A stretch of 64,000 nt of DNA. Origin: Chondrilla cf. caribensis (Eukaryota > Porifera > Demospongiae > Chondrillida > Chondrillidae). The stretch covers positions 1,856,001-1,920,000 of the forward strand of contig OZ026562.1 of the NCBI GenBank assembly GCA_964020155.1, read 5' to 3'. The translations under genes were made by a program, and so were the position numbers. This document shows, piece by piece, positions 1 through 12,033 of the stretch (positions are counted from its first letter, which is position 1; every line of letters starts with the position of its first letter). Under the pieces are notes generated by a model. It made no database searches. It was not told where the DNA came from and saw nothing but the letters and a program-made list of their open reading frames with translations.

Positions 1-606
1 GTGCAGGCTACAAGCCCACTGCTGTGAAGATCTCCTACCACGATGCCACAGGGACCAAACACAGCTTCGAGGTAGACAAATCGCTAGTCCATTTGAAGGA
101 GGTCCTCGATGGAATGAAGAGGGATTGGGACATTGACGTGATCACTGACGTGGTGTGGAACCACACCTCTTTTGACACTCCCTGGTTACAGGACCACCCT
201 GATGCAGGCTACAATCTGATCAATTCCCCCCATCTCCGCCCAGCGTATGCCTTGGATGTCACCTTGGCCCAGTTCAGTCAGGAGGTTGCGGAAGGAAAGT
301 GGCAAAATGCTGGGATTTCCCCGTACATCTCGTCTGAAAACGATATCAGAATAATCCAGTCCAGACTACAGGATACAGTTCTACCTAAAGCACGCCTGTG
401 GGAATACTTCGGTTTGGACAAGCAGGCCATCGTCGAGAAGTTTCGGCACTCTGTCTACAAGAAGCAAGCCGTTCAGGACGCTCCACCTTTTGGCAAGGAA
501 TTGACCATCATTCAGGACTCGGAGTACAGGAGACTGGGGAGTTACGTTGATGCCAATCTCACAATGCAGTTGTTTAATGTTGAACAGTGAGTACAATGTG
601 TATCTT

Positions 607-652
<46 letters not shown>

Positions 653-1183
653 GTGTGTGTGTGTGTGTGTGTATGCGCGCGTGTGTGTACATGTACGCAT
701 AGTTGCATATGATTGTGTACGCACTTGTGTGTATGTGTGTGTATATATACGTATGTACGTATGGGTATGTGTGTGTACTGTTATTACTTGTTGTTTACTG
801 TTTGTTGTTTTTCTTCGTTGTTTTCCTCCACCTCAGTCCTGTTGCAGTGTGTTTCGAGGATAGAATAGAGCGTTGCTGCCTTGAGCTAGCTTCTGCCCTG
901 GAGAACCTCAACAACCAGCTGAAGAAGAAGGTAGAAGACCAACTCAACAAGGCCGTGGATAACCTGTCAGGGTACATCAGATATCAGTTCTTCGAATCGC
1001 ATGGTCCAAAGTGGGGGAGGGTCACAAAGGACCACCCCCTTTTCCCGAGGTTCATTTAATATTTGTACCCGTTATGTATGTATCTCCATCGTCTGTGTGT
1101 TGATCGCTGTCATCAGCGTGTTGATCCCTATCATCAGTGTGTTGATGTCTGTTATCAGTGTGTTGATCTCAACTCTCTGTGCA

Positions 1184-1240
<57 letters not shown>

Positions 1241-1653
1241 AGTACAAAAAGCAATATTATATGTATGTATGCACTTACGTACATACGTACATGTCTTCAC
1301 GTTTACCATATTTCTGTGATGTACGTACGTATGTAGGTACTTCACTGTCATTGGTGGTGGTGCAGACCTACAGTGGAACGAGATTGAAAGTGACAAAGGA
1401 GAGTTCGTGGTGGCCCACAACGGTTGGGTGATGAACGCTGATCCCTTGAAGAACTTTGCTGACCCCGATTCACAGGTGTATTTTCAACGTGAGCTGATAG
1501 TGTGGGGCGATTCGGTGAAGCTGCGATATGGGAAGGAACCTACAGACAACCCATGGCTGTGGGAGCACATGATACGCTATACCAAGATCAGTGCTTGGTT
1601 GTTCCAGGGATTTAGGCTGGACAACTGCCACAATACTCCTATTGCTGTAGCCG

Positions 1654-1722
<69 letters not shown>

Positions 1723-1792
1723 TGTGTGTGCGTGTGTGCGTGCATGTGTACGTGCGCATGTGTGTGTGTGTACGTGCGTGCGTGCGTGCGTG

Positions 1793-1852
<60 letters not shown>

Positions 1853-3564
1853 CAAGCTATGTGCTCCTCCCATCTTCCTTCCAGATGCTGCTCGACGTTG
1901 CCCGCTGTGTGAAGTCCAACCTGTACATCATGGCCGAGTTGTTTACGGGCTCAGAGGGAACAGACAACTATTTTGTGAACAGATTGGGCATCCATTCTCT
2001 TGTGAGAGGTATGTTAGGTTTGTGTGAATAACGGACTAGGTGCAGTGTCGTACAGACATGTATGTATGTAGGAACATACAATATGTACGTACATTCATAG
2101 GGATGCACAAATGCATGTTAGCTGGGAGGTGTCTACATGTGTACAAGTGACTGGTGCAAATATTCTTGTACGTACTTGACATCATGTGCGTAAATTTCTT
2201 ACAATGGCTTGTTGTTTCACATGCCCTCGAGGACTTCACTGATTAGGGACCTTGTGTGTATATTCACTATTTCCCAGAGAGTGTCAGATTATCAGACCTT
2301 GTGTGTATATTCACTATTTCCAAAGAGTGACATACAGTATTATAAAGGTTCCATCGTATAGAAAACTTAGTTTTATACATTACTTACGTACTTTTCCCAA
2401 GATTATAAAGTTTCCTCTTTGTATGTTGCACTTATGTACATATACAGTGAATACTCGTTATACTGATAAATAAGCTTTCCTATCCTATCCTATCCTACTG
2501 CCGAAATTGGTTTTCAAAGAATATGGTGGATTAACGAGTTTAGCGGATTAACTCGATATTCATTGGTGTTTGTACATTATATTGGTACTGGAAAATTATG
2601 GCGGATAAAGTGGTGGTGGATTAACGAGAATTCACTGTATGTACGTACATATTGTGCGCATCAACATATAGGAGGTTTAAGTGGTTCACCTAGAGCTTAC
2701 ATAACAGATGGTCAGTTTTACCGTTGATCAACGTGTGAAATGCATAATATGTGTGTATTGCTTTCTGTTTCAGAGGCTATGTTTGCTCCCATCCCCTTCG
2801 AGTTGGGTCGTCTGGTCTACAAGTACGGCGGAACGCCAGTGGCCTCCTTCATGATGCCACCACGGCTGAGACCCAACACGGCTCATGCCATATTCTACGA
2901 CGTAACGCATGACAATGAACCAGGACACATCCTGGTGAGAGCTCACAACCGCAACAGAACCTCCTCAACCCAACACCTCCACAGTGCAGCACCTCTGTAG
3001 TCCTACACCTCTTTAATCCAACACTTCTTTAACGTAACCCCACTTTAATCCTGTCTGTCTGTTATCCAGCCCCTCTATATTCCAACATTACTATAATCCA
3101 ACATCTCTGCTATCCAGTCACACTATAATCCGGTGTCTCTGTTATGCAATATCTCTTTAATCCAACTGTATGAACGTTGTCTCCATTCTGCTGACATTAG
3201 CAGTAATGTATGTGTAATGTACGTATGTAGGTAGCTTCACTGCAATCATATCTTTCAAAACCATCACTGTTGGGATCATCTGTATACTGTGTGTAGTGTT
3301 GTAAGGTTTTAGTGAGAAATTCGTACATATGTACGTGGTCCTAAATTACGACCCCCAGTATGAAGTGATTTTCACAGTGTGTTCAAATCGTTCTGTAGAC
3401 TCGCTCAGTGTACGACACCCTCCCCAACAGTGCTCTGGTGAACATTGCTTCTTGTGCCAGCGGCAGCACTCGTGGCTACGATGAACTGGTCCCCCACAAG
3501 GTGTGTTTAATGGTATATGTAGCTCCATCAGTACCAGTCTGTGATGACCAAGATCGTTGTTATT

Positions 3565-3627
<63 letters not shown>

Positions 3628-6600
3628 TGTAGTCTGAAACACCGTCATAATTCATAAAACATCCTAGAGACCACCAGACAAGGTGGCACTATTATTGAAG
3701 TGGTGCTAATTTTAATGTACATACATACGGGTGTGGCAGGTGTCCTGTTACTGAGGTGGTTTGGGTTGTCTATGGTTGTGCTACCTTTTTGCTATTTAAA
3801 TGGAGTTCTACTGTGTAAATATGTACATACGTAAGCACACAAGTAAGTTTTTGTTACTGCACAGTCACTGTGGCTCCCATGTACTTGCTGTACTGGCATG
3901 TTTTTATCCGTCTGAGGTGCTCTGTTCTCTCCTGAACTTATTTTCAGATTGATGTTGTGTCCGAGAAGCGACTCTACGTCAAGTGGTCTGAAGAGGACCA
4001 CAACAAGGGGATCATTAAAGCAAAGGCAATTTTGAACAAGCTTCACCAGAAACTTGCTGAAGATGGCTATTCTGAGGTATGTGCATACCTACGAATGTGA
4101 CATGTACAGTGTACTGTATGTACGTATGTGTACATTTATGTACTATTTATGCTGTGTGTGTACATTTGTACATGTACTGTATGTAATAGTTGTACCCTGG
4201 CGTAGTTAATGATAGACAATTTGTACTGCATAAATATGTATGTATACTCATACGTAGTCCACTATTTTATATGCAATACAAGTGCATTTACTAATATCGT
4301 GCCCGGCTCTCCATCAATTGATCATAACAATGAAACCTCCTGGTGACCTATGCTATATGGCTTATGTGTGCTGAGTTTTTCCTTCGATCCATCCCTTAAT
4401 CAGAATATAAGTACGTACGTATGTTCAACGGGATAATACTGTCTTATGTACACACTGCAGATATTCGTGGACCAGGTAACTGATGACATAGTAGCAGTGA
4501 CCAGACACTGTCCAGACACCCACGAGTCCGTCATTGTCATGGCTCACACTTCATTCCGCCACCCTCCTGGAGGGGCTTTCCCCACTGAAGATAATCCCAT
4601 GACATCATTCTGTGATGTGCCAAACTTGACAGTGCAAGGTAAGCCAGTCTCCATCAACCTTGGAATGCCTTTCAGTAAACAAGTCTGCATCAACCTTAGA
4701 GTATGTACCTTTCTGTATGTATGGTTGAGAGCATGAAATCTGGTGTATTTAGTTCATGCGGTGATCGTTTTGATCACACGAATGTCATGTGAGCCTGGTT
4801 ACATGTATCAAAATGAATGATTCAGTATACACGTCTACGTATGTATGTACCTCGTACGTATGTATACAAGTTTCAATACATAGTAAGAATGAAATACAAT
4901 TGGCACATTCATACCGAATATACATATATATATACAGTCGACTCCACTTATAACGAACTTGCTTACAAAGAATTTCGCTTTATAATGAATCACCTTTAAG
5001 GAACACGTTCCAGACCATAGAAAACCTTCTGTTTATAGCGTACCAGTTTCTGTTACAACGAACCACAACCACGAGATGTTACAACTGAGTCGCCTAAAAA
5101 TCTGACAAAAGAACTGGGTATTGACTATTGGGAAGCTTCAGAGGGTTTAGAAGAACCTTCACCGCCAATATTACGTTCGGCAAAGCCGCCACAATCGAAT
5201 TGTAGCCCAATTTCTGGTTCTAGCCGTTTCCAAATCAGCCATTTTTTGCGCAATATATTCTACTCAGTATTATACTGATCACACGTCACTATTGAGTAGC
5301 TTTATAGCAGTTAGGGATGTTATGACTGTACTTTGCATGTACAATGAATTCTTATTATATTGAAAAGATGCAATGTGGTTATAAAGAACTTCTTTTATTA
5401 AGAACTTTTTCATGTGGATATTTGGGTTTGTTATATCCAGAGTCAACTGTATATACATGTACTGTAGATGCGCATCTTTTCATGCATTATATACGTATGT
5501 ACATATGTGTGTACACTAATCCTCTGCACTTAATGAGTACTATGTATCCCACACTGCATGTACTGCATGTACTGCGTGTATGTCCTGTATATCCTTGCAG
5601 GTCGCATTGAGCACATCATCTACGAGGCCCGGCTGCTGGAGAAACAGGACGCACAGCCCTTTGTCAAGGCAGAGCAGGGACACGTGAACGGCATGACCAG
5701 TCACAGCTTGTACATGAAGGAGAACCTCCCTCTGTCTTCCTCCCTGATGTGCGTTCATCATGCCGAAGAAGGGGGCAACACTGAAGTCAGGTTCACGGAC
5801 TTTTGTCCTGGGAGCATCATTGCCTTCAAGTGAGTGCATGTATGGTACATGTGTGCATATGCAGAGTACAGAGTGTGTATAATGGCTGTGGAGAGGAGTG
5901 GTATTCTTTGAGAAGGTCTTCTAGGACAGTGTTCGGTCATGAGTGTTGGACTTTTATGTAGATCAATCTTGATATTTATGTATAATATGCATAATAACAT
6001 ACATAGAGTATGTACGTATGTATGTATGTATGATGGATGGAATGCACAGTATATGCGTACATACATACATATCTATTTCAATGAAATCTCTATCCCCTCT
6101 CCCCCTCTCTCCCTCTGTCTCCCCCTCTCTCCCCTCTCTTTCCTCTCTCCCCTCTCTCCCCCTCTCTCCCCTCTCTCCCCCTCTCTCCCCCTCTCTCCCC
6201 TCTCTCCCCCTCTCTCTCCCCCTCTCTCCCCTCTCTCCCCTCTCTCTCCCTCTCCCCCTCTCTCCCCCTCTCCCCTCTCTCCCCTCTCTCCCCCTCTCTC
6301 CCCTCTCTCCCTCCCTCCCTCTCAGGGTCATGTTGTTCCCCGATGCAACAGAAGCAGCTGCTAGACTGAGGGCCTTTCTTGATCTCCCCTGTCCCTTGAA
6401 GACAACAGCTGCTGTTCAAAGAGAAGGGAGGGATCTTGCAAACCAGCTCAAGAAGCTCGTTGTCCCCAAGCTCTCCCTGAGTGATCTGAACTATGCTCTG
6501 TATCGCTGTGATGCGGAGGAGAGGGACGATGGACAGGGGGGCGGAGTCTACGACATACCCAGATATGGAAGACTGGTGTATTGTGGACTACAAGGTGGGC

Positions 6601-8604
6601 ATTCGTACGTACAGTCAGTGTATATGCCTCTGCTTTATCCACCAAACACTTGCCTCCACTATTACAAATGTGAATAGATTGAAGTATTTGAGTATGACAG
6701 GCAGCCACCCCACTTTATTACCAATAACTTTCACTAAATTAGTTCAATTTTGTAAATTGAGAGCACCTGAAGTGTGAAATGTCAGTCTCAAGACCTTATG
6801 GCAAGTCTATTGGAAGACTAAAATTGGAGTGGCTTTTGGTTACTCCCACGTATTTACTTCCGGTGATTAATCGACTAATCAATATATTACTATGTGCCGA
6901 TAGTCACTTTGACTATTTTATTGAAGCCAACTCCCTGCACTAGTATAGACTAGACTGCATGTCTTTGAGCAGTTTGTTTTGTTGGGTAGGTTTTGTGTCT
7001 GTGCTGGAGACAATCCGGGACAACAATGACCTCGGTCACCCTGTGTGTGAGAACCTCAGGGGAGGGGATTGGATGGCCGGGTATACTGCCAACAGATTGA
7101 AGCTCTGTCCAGGAACCAAGGAGGTCTGTTGTGTGTGTGTGTGTGTGTGTGTGTGTGCATGCATGCATGTGTGTATGTGTTCTTGTGTGTGTGTTTGTGT
7201 GTGCGTGCGTGCGCGCGCGTGTGTGTGTGTGCGTGTGCAAATTGATTTCACATATCCATTTACTCCACCTCCAGCTTGGTAGTATCCTCTCAGATGTGTT
7301 CTCTTCAATGTCCCTACTTCCTCGATATCTCGTTCCTTGTTACTTTGAAGCTATTGTGTCTGCCGTACACAGCCAATTAGTCAATATGGCCTACCAGAAA
7401 CTTGGACAGTGAGTACCATGGACTGTATGTGAAGTGAATTGCTACTTAAACATCACCTCAGTAACAAGACTTCCTCAGTAATGGGACCACCTCAGTAATG
7501 AGACCACTTCAGTAATGAGACCACTTCAGTAATGAGACCACCTCATTAATAGGACCTCTATTCCCCAGTCCCAGGAATTCCACTACTGTCTACACATCTA
7601 GCATCAGCATTATGACCATCTTACAATTGGGGCCACAATTGGGGCCACCTTGACTAGCCCCATAAGTGGTCTCAATTGTGAGGTTTTACTGTGCATACGT
7701 ACATACACATGTACTGTCCGTTTGTGTAAATCCATTCATGCATTTACATGTATGTACATATATACATACAGTATATATAGTAAGTATTCCAAACATTCCA
7801 GGAGGTGGTATGGGTTTGGGGTACAATTACATGCAGAAACGCATACTGTAGGTAACATACATAATATTTTATATGTGTGTATGTGTGGGTATTGTACCAT
7901 ATATGTGAATGCAAACCTTTAACAAACGTACAATGACACTGACTCACATACAGTGCTTGTCTATGTGTAAGGAAACCACCTCAGTAATAGGACCACAATT
8001 CCCCAGTCCCAGTTAATTGTTTTAATTATTGCATTATTATCACTGATTCACGTACAGTACTTGTCTGAACTGTTGTTCCGCAGGGGTATCGAGTCCGGGT
8101 CCACCCTCATGAGGTTCCTGGCCTTAGGGTCTGTGCAGTTCGTAGGGAGCAGTCGATCGGCACCACTCCCCCCTCATCACCCCACTGCCCCTAAGAGCCT
8201 CCCCTCAATGGCTGCTGGCTTGCCACACTTCACCACCGGCCCCATGCGGTGCTGGGGAAGAGACACGTTCATCGCTTTCAGGGGTCTCCTCCTGGTGACA
8301 CAGCGATACGAGTTGGCCAGGTACACCATCCTCTCCTTTGCCTCCACCATTCGTCATGGTCTCATTCCGAACCTCCTTGGAGGTGGCATGGGTGCCAGGT
8401 ACAACTGCAGGGATGCAGTTTGGTGGTGGCTGCAGGCCATTCAGGACTACTGTATGATGTCCCCCAACGGACTGGACATCCTGGGGGCTCCAGTTAGGAA
8501 GATATTTGCAGACGAGGAAGATAAAGGATCATTGAAAGATGGGAAGGTGTGTGTACAACATATGCACACTCGCACTCGCACACACACACACGCACGCATG
8601 CACG

Positions 8605-8675
<71 letters not shown>

Positions 8676-10979
8676 CACACACACACACACAGCACACACA
8701 GCACACACAGCACACACACACACACACACACACATACTGTAAGTACATTGGAATACACACAAACATGTACCTACCTACGTACGTATGTACCTGTTTTGTA
8801 CACATTCTTACGTACTTCTCTTTCCAAACAGACATTCCCTCTATACGACCTGATGCAAGAGGTTCTTCAGTGTCACATCAGTGGGATCTCGTTCAGAGAG
8901 AGAGGAGCTGGACCTGGTCTAGACCATGACATGTCTCCTCCTGGTTTCAATGTGTCTGCAGGTGTTGACATGACAACGGGATTCCCCTATGGAGGTAGTG
9001 TACACAACTGTGGTACTTGGATGGACAAAATGGGCGGGTCCACTTGGGCGGGGAACAAGGGTGTTCCTGCCACACCAAGGTGAGTAAGGCATGCAGTGTG
9101 TATTGTATTGTATGTACACGTATGCACATATGTAAGTACTTATACATGTTTGTACGTATAATATTATACGTATATATAATATGTGCATACAGCTATATAA
9201 TTTGCATATCTACGTAGTATGCTTATTACCTACGTACTGCACTATGTATGGACATACTATATACATACGTATGTATGCACTATGCAGGTACACTATGTGT
9301 CACATGTGTATGCATACAGTATACAAAGCCTCCATTACTATAGTTCTCTTCATCCATCTATATACGTACATGCATGTACATTTATACGTATGTACATAAA
9401 TGTACCCACATGTATGTACAGTACACATGTACATTGAAGAAGGCTTCTGTCACTCACTCTCTCTTAGGGATGGCTCTGCTGTGGAGATAGTGGGGCTGTG
9501 CAAGTCTGCGGTACGCTGGTTAGCCAAACTGTACAACAAAGGGGCATATCCCTATTCGGGGGTCTCCATGACAAAGAACGGAGGGAATGGGTCACCCAAG
9601 AAGCATCTCAGCTTTGCTGAGTGGAACAAACTGATCTACCAGTCCTTTGAGGCCAAGTTCTGGATTCCCGAAGATCCCGAGGAAGGTGCTCGAAAGGAGG
9701 GGAGCGACAGCGGCTACATCCACAGGAGAGGGGTTTATAAAGACTCGTGCAATGCAACCCAGAGATATGCCGATTTCCAGTTGAGGCCTAACTTCCCCAT
9801 AGCAATGGTTGTGGTGAGTTTGTACGTGGGAAAAGGTACAATACGTTTTGCTCAGCAAGTACTCAGTACCACATGTTCATAGCTGTGATGTTGTCCTGTA
9901 CATACATAGCTGTGATGTCGTCCTGTTTGTACATAGCTGTGATGTTGTCCTGTATGTACATAGCTGTGATGTTGTCCTGTACATACATAGCTGTGATGTT
10001 GTCCTGTACATACATAACTGTGATGTTGTCCTGTATGTACATACATAGTTGTGATGTTGTCCTGTATGTACATGGCTGTGATGTTGTCCTGTTTGTACAT
10101 AGCTGTGATGTTGTCCTGTATGTACATAGCTGTGATGTCCTGTATGTACATAGCTGTGATGTTGTCCTGTACATACATAGCTGTGATGTTGTCCTGTATG
10201 TACATACATAGTTGTGACGTTGTCCTGTTTGTACATAGCTGTGATGTTGTCCTGTATGTACATAGCTGTGTGTCCTGTATGTACATAGCTGTGATGCCCT
10301 GTATGTACATAGCTGTGATGTCCTGTATGCCTGCTATCTTCACAGGCTCCGGAATTGTTTGACCCGAGTCATGCTTGGACAGCTCTCGAGAACGCCAACT
10401 CCATCCTGCAGGGTCCCCTCGGTATTGCTACGTTGGATCCAAAGTGAGTGTGCGTGTCAACAACACTGTAGCCTCCTCCAATAATGTGCTGAGTGTCAAT
10501 AACAATGACGGTGAATACATATTGCATGATGTGCGTATATGGTGTACCATGTGCTGTACTGTGGTTTGAGTACTCATACACGTACAAATGTTAGAGTATG
10601 TGTATGTGGTTGTCTTGTGGTGTACTGTGTTGTTGTTGTAGTTGTCTTGTGGTGTACTGTGTTGTTGTTGTAGTTGTCTTGTGGTGTACTTGTGCACAGG
10701 AACAAGTGTACATATTTGTCCTAGAGGACCATGGTATGAATAATTATTGTGTGTTCACACATGGATATACATGTGTGTGTGTAAGTATTCATCTTGTGGT
10801 GTATTATGTGATTAGGGATTGGGCCTATGATGGGTTCTACAACAATTCTATTGACTCTGATAAATTCAAAACAGCTAAAGGATTCAACTATCATCAGGGA
10901 CCAGTGAGTTATTTGAGTCTTGATATGGAAGTACCTATGTATGTAGTTGTGTGCATGACTGAATGTCTGTTTGGACCTT

Positions 10980-11049
<70 letters not shown>

Positions 11050-11498
11050 AGGTGTGTGTGTGTGCGTGTGTTGAAAACATACGTATGTGTAAGGTACAGC
11101 ACATAGCTTGTATCCATTTGATCTTCTGATGCTACACTTACTGTGCATATGTACATACATACCAAAGGTATACTGCATCTACTGTACATACACACATATT
11201 ATAGATGTACCTATGTACGTATGTACCTCCACAGGAGTGGCTGTGGGTATCGGCCTACTATCTCCGAGCCAAGCTCATCGTAGCCCAGCTGTGCAAAGAC
11301 AACCAAAGAGTGAAGGGGACCATCGATTACATTCACAAGAAGATGTCCAACCACTTGAAAGTTTTGACCGAGTCACCATGGCGATCTCTACCGGAGCTGA
11401 CCAATCAGAATGGTTCTGAATGTCAAGATGGCTGCCCTGCACAGGCCTGGTCAATGGCATGCTTCTTGGATGTGTTGTTTGACATTGCGAAATTGTAA
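1..11498 (+). CDS. AGL: Glycogen debranching enzyme (5'-partial)
   Basis: Bifunctional cytosolic enzyme that trims glycogen branches: 4-alpha-glucanotransferase, then amylo-alpha-1,6-glucosidase. Frame is open from base 3; about 1,360 residues are present, and roughly the first 185 of the usual 1,500+ lie outside. Exons: <1-586, 837-1049, 1337-1655, 1885-2008, 2774-2934, 3399-3500, 3948-4076, 4461-4638, 5601-5829, 6326-6594, 6990-7123, 7275-7408, 8084-8546, 8832-9079, 9468-9813, 10346-10443, 10816-10903, 11235-11498 (stop TAA 11496-11498). All junctions are GT-AG and keep frame. Transferase residues are visible: nucleophile Asp in RLDNCHN (codon 1620-1622), acid/base Glu in AELFTGSE (1936-1938), third Asp in THDNE (2911-2913). 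The glucosidase part has [13 protein letters not shown] [33 protein letters not shown] and C-terminal PELTN...QAWS. No catalytic residue I can place is missing, so it is probably active. Introns carry several microsatellites and transposons. Assignment is firm; a few borders could be off by a codon. Confidence 0.95.
1187..1238 (+). repeat. (TG)n microsatellite
   Basis: Pure TG run in the AGL intron 1050-1336. Confidence 0.9.
1656..1852 (+). repeat. (TG)n microsatellite starting at an AGL splice donor
   Basis: The intron begins GAG|GTGTGTGT with no other consensus, so the donor GT is the first unit of the repeat. A TGCG-rich middle separates two pure TG blocks. Confidence 0.92.
2443..2639. 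mobile_element. MITE of the CAGTGAATTCTCGTTAATCC family, copy 1
   Basis: The left end TACAGTGAATACTCGTTAT and the right end (reverse complement TACAGTGAATTCTCGTTAAT) form terminal inverted repeats. A TATCC repeat resembling a retroposon tail interrupts the left half. AGL intron. Confidence 0.7.
3001..3165. repeat. Degenerate TAATCCAACA-type repeats
   Basis: About eight imperfect units built on CTCTNTAATCCAACA, similar to the interior of the MITE at 21758. AGL intron. Confidence 0.45.
4935..5449 (+). mobile_element. Tigger/pogo-like non-autonomous element, 515 bp
   Basis: Ends CAGTCGACTCCACTTATAAC and (reverse complement of the right end) CAGTTGACTCTGGATATAAC, flanked by TA on both sides (4933-4934, 5450-5451). 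No transposase reading frame remains. It lies in an AGL intron. Confidence 0.72.
6097..6325 (+). repeat. (CTCTCCCC)n pure pyrimidine tract at an AGL acceptor
   Basis: About 225 bp almost entirely C and T on the coding strand, ending in the acceptor CTCAG before exon 6326. It is a homopurine strand on the other side. Confidence 0.9.
7459..7692. mobile_element. MITE-like element with tandemly amplified end
   Basis: The right end reads GTGGTCTCAATTGTGAGG then TTTTACTG. Its inverse (CAGTAATGAGACCAC type) is repeated about five times in tandem at the left end. A related GGACCAC fragment lies near 7975. AGL intron. Confidence 0.5.
8577..8732 (+). repeat. (CA)n microsatellite with AGCACA interruptions
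   Basis: CA run in the AGL intron 8547-8831. Confidence 0.9.
9882..10338 (+). repeat. 27-bp minisatellite in AGL intron
   Basis: About 17 units of TACATAGCTGTGATGTTGTC plus a variable CCTGTATG-type end, with small length variants (some lack GTTGTC). It ends at the acceptor of exon 10346. Confidence 0.85.
10981..11070 (+). repeat. (TG)n microsatellite
   Basis: TG run in the last AGL intron. Confidence 0.9.
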
Positions 11499-11660
11499 GA
11501 TACGTACGTACAGTAGTGTAGTTTAAATTATATATACCCTACTGAGTGGATTGATTGGGAGGACTGGTTCTGATACTGCCCAGTACAGCATTTCACACAA
11601 TTCAAATTAGTATTAATAGTCCATTAAACTGAATTTCTTATAATTATTATATAGGCAATG

Positions 11661-11666
11661 TTTATT
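11661..11666 (-). terminator. Candidate membralin poly(A) signal
   Basis: TTTATT on the plus strand reads AATAAA on the minus strand, about 370 bp downstream of the membralin stop. If used, the membralin transcript would overlap the 3' end of the AGL transcript tail to tail. Nearer ATTAAA variants may be used instead. Confidence 0.35.
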
Positions 11667-11751
11667 CCTATTCTGTATATATTCCCTAATACTCTCAGCT
11701 TGCCCAATGTGGCATGCTTGCTAGTTAGGTTCTTTTTCTGTTAATTAATTT

Positions 11752-11757
11752 AATAAA
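11752..11757 (+). terminator. Candidate AGL poly(A) signal AATAAA
   Basis: AATAAA lies 254 bp after the AGL stop codon in AT-rich sequence. Further AATAAA hexamers follow near 11809. Position fits an animal 3' UTR; the cleavage site cannot be seen. Confidence 0.55.
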
Positions 11758-12033
11758 ACAGCTATTATTGTGAATTTGTGTTCATTCCTTCATTATATTG
11801 ATGCACATAATAAATAAAACATATAGTAATATACATACACTGTTTGAACATAGTATATAAAATGTACATTATAGTCTATAATTAGTAGTTATAATATGTA
11901 CTCTCGAGCATATATAACTGGATATATATTTAAATAATCTTCATACAGAAACATTAGAATGTACGTATATATATTGTATAAAATGAATAATTATTATTGA
12001 GCAACCATATAATATATGACATAATAAGTATAG

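Larger units (their letters stand above)
11499..12033. other. AGL-membralin convergent intergenic region
   Basis: A 535-bp AT-rich gap between two stop codons facing each other. It holds the AGL 3' UTR and the membralin 3' UTR. I see no coding sequence or transposon. Poly(A) signals for both strands are present and are listed separately. Confidence 0.7.

Noticed and set aside
1656..1852. Long Cys-Val or His-Thr open frames at this and all other dinucleotide repeats
   Set aside because: Simple translations of (TG)n/(CA)n; they have no coding character and overlap introns.
5963..6364. Open frames rich in Leu/Ser/Pro or Arg/Gly/Glu across the pyrimidine tract
   Set aside because: Translation of a C/T simple repeat inside an AGL intron.
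9882..10338. Possible CRISPR array (also considered at 31108, 58432 and 60486)
   Set aside because: Units are contiguous tandem copies without unique spacers, inside introns of animal genes.
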